Shown piece after piece: positions 23,726 through 27,904 of a DNA stretch of 27,904 nucleotides. The DNA comes from JBBIRT01 sp037441725 (GTDB taxonomy: Bacteria; Desulfobacterota; BSN033; UBA1163), in NCBI GenBank assembly GCA_037441725.1, contig JBBIRT010000028.1, positions 1-27,904 on the forward strand. Direction: 5' to 3'. The translations under genes were made by a program, and so were the position numbers. Below the pieces are notes generated by a model that ran no database searches, was not told where the DNA came from, and saw only the letters and a program-made list of their open reading frames with translations. How positions within the stretch are numbered: the first letter of the stretch is position 1; every line of letters begins with the position of its first letter.

Positions 23726-24084
23726 TCACCCTTTTTCTTACCTTTGACAATATTGACAGCCTTCTCCACCATGTCAGGAATCTTCCCAAAAAAGGACTCT
23801 ATGATCGCAGGCCCTCTTCTCAGATTGAGAATAGAGACCTCTCCCTCTTTGATCACCAGGAAGGCAATCGGCTCTACACAAATTCCTCCCCCACCTGCTC
23901 CTCCGCTTCCCCCTGAAGTCTTGATCTGCTCTGTTCCTGCACCTGCACCAATCCCCAAAGAGATTTTTGAGATCGGGAGAACCGTAAACTCTCCTGCCTT
24001 GATTCCTTCCCCGACAATGGTCTCAGTCTTGGCGACGGCTTTAAATCCCTCTAAAAGTGTCTTGATTAAATCCGTTGCTTCCAT
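23722..24084 (-). CDS. YtfJ/GerW-like protein
   Basis: A 120-residue protein of the spore-protein YtfJ (GerW) family, which also occurs in many non-sporulating bacteria. Signs are the N-terminal DLIKTLLEGFKAVAKTETIVGEGIKAGEFTVLPISKISLGIGAGAG and the glycine-rich stretch SGGSGGAGGGGICVEPIAFLVI, followed by a V-x-I-L-N-L segment. No signal peptide. A perfect AAGGAGGTGA ribosome site precedes the ATG, overlapping the stop of the DUF2953-like gene. In Bacillus, ytfJ is next to ytfI (DUF2953), the same pairing as here. The role outside spores is unknown. Confidence 0.85.
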   Translation of the reverse strand: MEATDLIKTLLEGFKAVAKTETIVGEGIKAGEFTVLPISKISLGIGAGAGTEQIKTSGGSGGAGGGGICVEPIAFLVIKEGEVSILNLRRGPAIIESFFGKIPDMVEKAVNIVKGKKKGE

Positions 24085-24090
24085 CTGGAT

Positions 24091-24558
24091 TCACCTCCTT
24101 TTAATTTTCCTTCCCCTGATCTCACGGAACATGGGAAGGATCCATTTCCTTAAATGAAAAAATAAAGCTCTGGGTGATGTAAAAATTTCTCCCTTGCACC
24201 AATTCTCTCCCAAAAAATTGACAGAGAGATGGATCTTTTGATCTGGATTCCATGAACGAACAACATTTGCCCATCCGTAAAGAACCCCATTGATCATTGG
24301 GTCTTGGAAAGAAATAGTTCCCTCTATCTTCTTAATCCTCCAATCAGTGATAAAAGAGAACATACCTTTCAAATAAACCCAGCGAATGGGAAACCTTCTC
24401 GGAGGCTCAACCCTCACCCTCCCGATTGGAAAGGGAACTGTCCCTCCAAGAATTTTTAGGGAGACCCTTCCCTCCCTCCATTCTGCTCCAATCCCTCCAC
24501 CCCATTGAATCGAGATCGACTTATTTTGGGTGTTCCATTTAAATGAAACGGGGATCAT
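24091..24558 (-). CDS. DUF2953-like protein
   Basis: A 155-residue protein with a predicted beta-rich N-terminal part and a GTISFQDPMINGVLYGWANVV segment, followed by IHLSVNFLGENWCKGEIFTS and a basic tail. The D-P-x-x-N-G-x-x-Y-G stretch and the position beside a YtfJ-like gene resemble the YtfI/DUF2953 pairing of Firmicutes. The N-terminal membrane helix usual there is missing, so the family assignment is tentative. The start overlaps the thioesterase stop (ATGA), which supports a real coupled gene. Confidence 0.65.
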   Translation of the reverse strand: MIPVSFKWNTQNKSISIQWGGGIGAEWREGRVSLKILGGTVPFPIGRVRVEPPRRFPIRWVYLKGMFSFITDWRIKKIEGTISFQDPMINGVLYGWANVVRSWNPDQKIHLSVNFLGENWCKGEIFTSPRALFFHLRKWILPMFREIRGRKIKRR

Positions 24559-24941
24559 CCTGCCCTCTTCTTTTGTGTCTTCTGAATAAATCTTTCCTTC
24601 GACACAATCACTCGCTCGTGTTCTCCTTCGGCGATCTTTTCTTTCTCATCAAAGGCATCAATGAAGAAGAAAAGCCGATTTCTTACCGTTTCCTTCAAAA
24701 GGGCGTTAGCCGTCACCTTCATGCCAAGAGGGGTAGCGGCGATGTGTCTGACCTTAACCATCGTCCCGAGACTGATTTGATCATTGGGTATGAACTCTTG
24801 AATTGCCTTGATGGCTGCCTCCTCCATTAGTTGAATGAGCCTTGGGGTGGAGAGGACCTCGATGGCCATTCCTTTCACAGGGCTGACCAAATCCTCCTCT
24901 CTAACGATCATTTCAGATTCCCCACATAATCCAGGAACCAT
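24555..24941 (-). CDS. FlK-like hot-dog thioesterase
   Basis: A 128-residue single-domain hot-dog thioesterase similar to the fluoroacetyl-CoA thioesterase FlK group. The helix STPRLIQLMEEAAIKAI (Thr32, Glu40/Glu41) and the strand VKVRHIAATPLGMKVTA (His66) give the Thr-Glu-His arrangement of that family. EGEHERVIV ends the sheet. AGGAGG lies just upstream of the ATG. It probably cleaves a short acyl-CoA or acts in acyl-CoA housekeeping; the natural substrate is unknown. It is the first gene of the group that runs through the DUF2953-like gene, the YtfJ-like gene, archease and rtcB. Confidence 0.82.
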   Translation of the reverse strand: MVPGLCGESEMIVREEDLVSPVKGMAIEVLSTPRLIQLMEEAAIKAIQEFIPNDQISLGTMVKVRHIAATPLGMKVTANALLKETVRNRLFFFIDAFDEKEKIAEGEHERVIVSKERFIQKTQKKRAG

Positions 24942-24994
24942 TCCCCCCTCCTTTCTAATTTTTGAGAAAAAGGGTGATTGGGTTGAAGTCCTTT

Positions 24995-25449
24995 TTAAAA
25001 TTCTTTAAAAATCTCATCATCGTAGATTTTCTCAAGCCTCTCCTTATGGGTTGACTCTTCTTGAGCCAGGATTAAAAGTAATTTCTTTAAATTTGGGTCA
25101 TCAACCCGCTTTTCTGTAGAAAGGTATAGTCGTTGGGATTTCTCCTCATTCTTTATGGCCATCCGAAGAAGGTCGGCATAACTCATATCCGAACTAAAAG
25201 GAACATCCTCCATCACTTCACCAATTCCCAGTCCCTTGGTCTTCTTCAATTTTATCTGGCTGATCTTCTTTATATCAAATCTTTCAAGCTTTTTCTTATG
25301 TCCTTCTTCCATTTTTGCCAATTCCTTAAAGNNNNNNNNNNNNTTACCCCTGGGTTAGAACGATCGGCGGCCATTTTATAAAAAGCTGCTGCATCCGCTT
25401 CCTTCCGGATTGCAAATCTCAGAATTTCTTCCAGGCTATTCCACTTCAT
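24995..25449 (-). CDS. Ferritin-like (rubrerythrin-type) diiron protein, broken by an assembly gap
   Basis: Two pieces of one gene flank the N run. The N-terminal piece (25449-25344) reads MKWNSLEEILRFAIRKEADAAAFYKM then AADRSNPG. The C-terminal piece (from 25330) reads FKELAKMEEGHKKKLERF and later DLLRMAIKNEEKSQRLYL and LAQEESTHKERLEKIYDDE. Together they carry the paired Glu and E-E-x-x-H/E-E-x-H helices of a rubrerythrin-like four-helix bundle. The two pieces are out of frame by the literal N count, so the gap size is not exact. GGGAGGAG precedes the ATG, which overlaps the DUF2007-like stop by 14 nt. No rubredoxin-type Cys is visible. A role in iron or peroxide handling is likely. Confidence 0.78.
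25332..25343. other. Assembly gap (12 N)
   Basis: Unknown bases inside the ferritin-like gene. Coding frames on either side do not match across exactly 12 nt, so the true length probably differs. Confidence 0.99.
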
Positions 25450-25684
25450 TTTCTCCTCCCTCTTTAAAAATCTCCTTGACCTCGGAGATCAGCTCCTCTG
25501 CCTCCTGTTCAAACTCCTTAGGGACCATCACCATGGCCCATCCTTTTTGAGGGATGTAAAGACCATCATAGGCAGTATCCGAAAATGACTTGATCAGGAA
25601 TGGAATCCTGGCCTCCTTGAGACTTTGAGAAACCCTGTCCCCTTCAAATCGGTTTTCAATAATCCCTACCTTTACCCAATCCAT
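25436..25684 (-). CDS. DUF2007-like small protein
   Basis: An 82-residue soluble protein. WVKVGIIENRFEGDRVSQSLKEARIPFLIKSF, then a glycine/tyrosine turn, then WAMVMVPKEFEQEAEELISEV matches the small alpha/beta DUF2007 pattern, sometimes labelled a putative signal-transducing protein. The start lies 5 nt after the stop at 25690 and its end overlaps the ferritin-like start, so it belongs to the same message as its neighbours. No enzymatic residues can be identified. Confidence 0.75.
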   Translation of the reverse strand: MDWVKVGIIENRFEGDRVSQSLKEARIPFLIKSFSDTAYDGLYIPQKGWAMVMVPKEFEQEAEELISEVKEIFKEGGENEVE

Positions 25685-25689
25685 CCTCT

Positions 25690-26539
25690 TTACTGCCTCC
25701 AGTTCCGGGGTACATCTGCGAAAGAAGCTCTTCGATCCAGTTCATCTAATTGGTTTTCAAAATATCGAATGGCATGGCTGACCCGAATAAATTCTGAACC
25801 GGATTCACCTTTTCCCTCGTAATTCTTTTTTATCCTCTTCAACTCTTCTATGATAAAAACGAAACTGACCGACCCAAAAATCCTTTCCATAACCTCCTGG
25901 CCGATCTGGAGAGGGAGTTCCTTGTAAGGAATAGAGGGTCATTTTCCCATTGAGAGAATCCAATACGACTCTAAACTTATTGAGGAAAGAGTTTCCCAAG
26001 AGTCCAGGGGATTGAGAGGGTATATCATGGATGAGGACGTCAACATTTTTAACTTCCGCCTTTCCTACCTTTATAGACTGCAAAGTCACCATTGGGGTAA
26101 AAATCAAGGAGCTTACTGTGAGGATTGGAATAAATGGGGTGGTTTCATCAATGGTCACCCCTAAGTCTTTTGCAATCTTTCGATTGATAAGGGTAAAGCT
26201 GGCCCCTGTGTCTACAATGAATGGTTGGCTGATTCTCCCATTTAATAGGACATCCACTAACAACAATTCGTGTCTTTGCACCAGATCCACGGTGATGGCC
26301 TCGGATTCAGAAACCTCTTTAGGCAGGTTAGGGCTCATGGGTTCCTGAGGTTGAGGGATTGAGGGCTCTCTCAAGGATTTCCGAGTCTCTACCTCGGGAA
26401 GATATCTCTCTGGAATAGCTGAAAGATCATCCGTAAAATGGACTCCTCCTTTTTCATCCACCCACTTATACATCTCTCCCTGACAAGGAAGAGAGAATAT
26501 CATTAATAAAACGATAGGCGTGATGAAGATCACTCTCAT
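25690..26539 (-). pseudogene. DUF4124 / retropepsin-like aspartic protease with probable C-terminal frameshift
   Basis: From the ATG at 26539 (AGGTG 6 nt upstream) the first frame has a signal peptide (residues 1-21), a DUF4124 motif (EMYKWVDEKGGVHFTDDLSAIPERY), a linker, and a retropepsin-like domain with active-site D110-T-G-A-S, LLGNSFLNKFRVVLDS and YGKDFWVGQFRFYH. It then ends at 25805 with an unusual DKKELRGKR tail. In the next frame the coding potential continues to 25690: LKRIKKNYEGKGESGSEF then IRVSHAIRYFENQLDELDRRASFADVPRNWR, which looks like the natural C-terminus. One extra base near 25826-25845 (A6 tract at 25826-25831 on the minus strand) would join them. The DTG catalytic domain is intact, so even the shortened product could be active. 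Draft-sequence error is quite possible. Confidence 0.75.
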
Positions 26540-26591
26540 ATTGTCACCTGGCATCCGCTTGGGGGATTTTCTGTAAACCTAGCATTTTAAT

Positions 26592-26619
26592 TCTATATTA
26601 AGGATGGTAATGAAGTCAA
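26592..26619 (-). promoter_or_regulatory. Possible promoter of the protease gene, back to back with the ubiE promoter
   Basis: Minus strand TTGACT (26619-26614), a 16-nt spacer and TATAGA (26597-26592). Its -35 box directly abuts the ubiE -35 box on the other strand, so the two RNA polymerases would compete. Confidence 0.5.
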
Positions 26620-26648
26620 TTGTCAATAAGTACTCGCCTGGTTATAAT
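26620..26648 (+). promoter_or_regulatory. Sigma-70-type promoter of ubiE/menG
   Basis: TTGTCA (26620-26625), a 17-nt spacer and a perfect TATAAT (26643-26648). The start is predicted at about 26655, only a few bases before the ATG at 26659, so the message should be nearly leaderless. Confidence 0.75.
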
Positions 26649-26658
26649 TTTAATCGAT

Positions 26659-27375
26659 ATGAAAATCTACTCTCCTCATCCTGATTCGATCCGAAGCCTT
26701 TTTGACAACATTGCTTCAACCTATGATCTTCTTAATCATCTCCTCAGTTTTGGGATGGATATTCACTGGAGGAAGAAGGCCGTTCAAGAGTTGAGAGGGG
26801 CTGAAGGTCAGATATTAGATCTTGCCACAGGGACAGGGGATGTGGCGATTCAAATCATTCATCAAAACGGACAGGATCAAAAAGTTTATGGATTGGACTT
26901 TTCGATGCCGATGATGAAAAGGGCACAGAGAAAAATCTCTAAGATGGGTTTGGGGAAGGCTATCAAATTGATCTATGGCGATGCCCTTTTCCTCCCCTTC
27001 CGAGACAACTCCTTCTCTGCTTCAGTCATTGCCTTTGGTTTGAGAAATATTGTTGAGAAAGAGAAGGCCCTATCTGAAATGGTTCGAGTCATCAAACCAG
27101 GAGGAAAACTCGTGATCTTAGAATTTACCCTTCCTGAGAAGGGGTGGATGAAGAGATGCTTCCCAATCTATTTTCAAAGAATCCTTCCCTGGCTTGGAGG
27201 GATAATGTCTGGCGATCGAGGGGCTTACACTTATCTTCCAAAATCGGTTTCCAATTTTCCATCAATTGAAAAATATGAAGAGTTGATGAGAAGCACAGGG
27301 TTAGAAACCATTCGCTCTCAGTCATTGACCGGTGGCATTGCCTCTATGATTTCGGGGAAAAAGAGGTGGGCATAA
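26659..27375 (+). CDS. ubiE: Demethylmenaquinone / 2-methoxy-benzoquinol methyltransferase
   Basis: A SAM-dependent C-methyltransferase that completes menaquinone (MenG role) and, in ubiquinone makers, also acts as UbiE. It is 238 residues from the ATG at 26659. Signatures are FDNIASTYDLLNHLLSFGMDIHWRKKAV, the SAM loop DLATGTGD (residues 54-61), FGLRNI, GGKLVILEFTLP and SQSLTGGIASMISGKK. A TTG at 26620 is also in frame but lies inside the -35 box, so it is not the start. There is no clear ribosome site before the ATG. The downstream acetyltransferase overlaps by 10 nt. An anaerobe would use it for menaquinone. Confidence 0.94.
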   Translation: MKIYSPHPDSIRSLFDNIASTYDLLNHLLSFGMDIHWRKKAVQELRGAEGQILDLATGTGDVAIQIIHQNGQDQKVYGLDFSMPMMKRAQRKISKMGLGKAIKLIYGDALFLPFRDNSFSASVIAFGLRNIVEKEKALSEMVRVIKPGGKLVILEFTLPEKGWMKRCFPIYFQRILPWLGGIMSGDRGAYTYLPKSVSNFPSIEKYEELMRSTGLETIRSQSLTGGIASMISGKKRWA

Positions 27376-27797
27376 TTCGGCCTTTCACATTCTCTGATTT
27401 AGCGGCCATTCTCCAGATTGAAAACCAATCGTTTCCAAAATCTCCCTATGATGCAAACACTTTCCTGAACCTCTACTCCCGTTATCAGGAAACATTTCTT
27501 GTTTATACGAATAAGGAATTGAGTCCAAAGGAAGAGATCTTAGGGTATATCATCTTTTCTCGGGATGGCCATATTCTTTCTATTGCGGTCCATCCCCAGC
27601 ATAGAAGAAAGGGGATCGCTAGCCAGCTCATTCAGAGGGCTATGAAGATCCCTCGCCTTAAGAAATTGTGGGCGGAGGTGAGGAAAAGTAATCGCGGGGC
27701 CCAGGCCTTCTATCTCAGGATGGGTTTTAAAACCGTAGGAGTCATTCCCAATTATTATGGAAATGACTATGCCCTGATCATTGAAAGGATTTTATAG
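27366..27797 (+). CDS. rimI: RimI-like GNAT N-acetyltransferase
   Basis: A 143-residue acetyltransferase of the RimI type, which acetylates the N-terminal alanine of ribosomal protein S18 in E. coli. The acetyl-CoA loop VHPQHRRKGIAS is at residues 75-86. The C-terminal pattern AEVRKSNRGAQAFYLRMGFKTVGVIPNYY fits RimI, with the conserved Tyr-Tyr. The start is GTG at 27366, overlapping the ubiE stop by 10 nt, so the gene is coupled to ubiE. Other protein or small-molecule acceptors are possible for this family. Confidence 0.87.
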   Translation: MGIIRPFTFSDLAAILQIENQSFPKSPYDANTFLNLYSRYQETFLVYTNKELSPKEEILGYIIFSRDGHILSIAVHPQHRRKGIASQLIQRAMKIPRLKKLWAEVRKSNRGAQAFYLRMGFKTVGVIPNYYGNDYALIIERIL

Positions 27798-27809
27798 AAA
27801 GCACCCTGC

Positions 27810-27904
27810 TCATTTTGAAAATCGGATGATATCTCCAATGTTGATCCCATTGGAAGAAAACCATCCCTGATTCATTTCCAGAGCATAGAGGGAGGGTTTG
27901 GGAG
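27810..27904 (-). CDS. C-terminal end of a DUF192 family protein (partial)
   Basis: The gene enters the window from its right edge. The visible 30 codons read PKPSLYALEMNQGWFSSNG then INIGDIIRFSK and stop (TGA at 27812-27810). The A-L-E-M-N-x-G-W ... G-I-x-x-G-D pattern is the conserved end of DUF192 proteins, small periplasmic proteins of unknown function. The N-terminal part is outside the window. It is convergent with the RimI-like gene. Confidence 0.75.
   Translation of the reverse strand, partial: PKPSLYALEMNQGWFSSNGINIGDIIRFSK

Noticed and set aside
25826..25831. Programmed -1 frameshifting at the A6-G tract
   Set aside because: The AAAAAAG heptamer is in phase with the wrong frame for a -1 shift from the protease frame; +1 would be needed and no stimulator is evident.
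25690..25890. Independent 66-residue gene starting at 25890 behind an AGGAGG
   Set aside because: The AGGAGG comes from Pro-Gly-Gly codons of the protease and is only 2 nt from the ATG. The first 16 residues look like shadow sequence, so a frameshifted C-terminus is more likely.
26620..26658. TTG at 26620 as the ubiE start
   Set aside because: It is part of the -35 box of the predicted promoter; the family's N-terminus matches the ATG at 26659.
1..27904. Insertion sequences, CRISPR arrays, tRNA or rRNA genes
   Set aside because: No transposase-like ORF, no regularly spaced direct repeats and no tRNA or rRNA signatures were seen by eye on either strand.

Overview
The window is about 27.9 kb of a gene-dense, moderately AT-rich bacterial chromosome. 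No mobile elements, CRISPR array, rRNA or tRNA genes are visible. The gene mix suggests an anaerobic Gram-negative bacterium of the former Deltaproteobacteria (Desulfobacterota-like): a four-component TRAP-T transporter including TatT, a secA-argJ neighbourhood, menaquinone methyltransferase, archease/RtcB, a GEMM-I (c-di-GMP) riboswitch, a sigma-54 promoter and a probable selenoprotein. This assignment is an inference from gene content, not a phylogeny. A run of 12 Ns at 25332-25343 shows that this is a draft assembly.

Layout. 1-3846 (+): TRAP-T operon (tatT-dctP-dctQ-dctM) behind a near-consensus promoter. 4053-6034 (+): pyrF, rlmB and a small HAD-like gene behind a second strong promoter. 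6314-10267 (-): argJ and secA, with a secA promoter at 10370-10398. 10410-14097 (-): mrfB and mrfA, a DNA-repair exonuclease/helicase pair. 14168-16391 (-): a GAF/HD-GYP c-di-GMP phosphodiesterase, a small PGPGW-like membrane protein and a queuosine-precursor transporter. 16546-18128 (+): ECF sigma factor, zinc anti-sigma factor and a small exported protein, tightly coupled. 18177-20655 (+): zinc alcohol dehydrogenase and a bifunctional NAD(P)HX repair enzyme. 20684-21082 (-): sigma-54 promoter, c-di-GMP-I riboswitch, intrinsic terminator and a small Cys-rich ORF. 21257-21757 (-): Ogt-type DNA repair methyltransferase. 21833-24941 (-): thioesterase, DUF2953-like protein, YtfJ/GerW-like protein, archease and RtcB. 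24995-26539 (-): ferritin-like protein broken by the assembly gap, DUF2007-like protein, and a DUF4124/retropepsin-like gene that appears frameshifted. 26659-27797 (+): ubiE/menG and a RimI-like acetyltransferase. 27810-27904 (-): the C-terminal end of a DUF192 protein.

Two things stand out. First, rtcB is interrupted by one in-frame TGA exactly where the metal-binding active-site cysteine belongs (the C of the DINCG motif). All other catalytic residues are intact, and a bulged stem-loop resembling a bacterial SECIS lies 14-34 nt downstream. RtcB is therefore predicted to be a selenoprotein here. Second, at 20916-21082 a textbook -24/-12 promoter starts transcription about 6 nt upstream of a c-di-GMP-I aptamer. 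Ten aptamer-core bases (AAGCCACGGG) are perfectly complementary to the 5' side of the following terminator, which gives a simple mutually exclusive OFF-switch model for a 61-residue Cys-rich protein. The same window encodes an HD-GYP protein that would degrade the riboswitch ligand.
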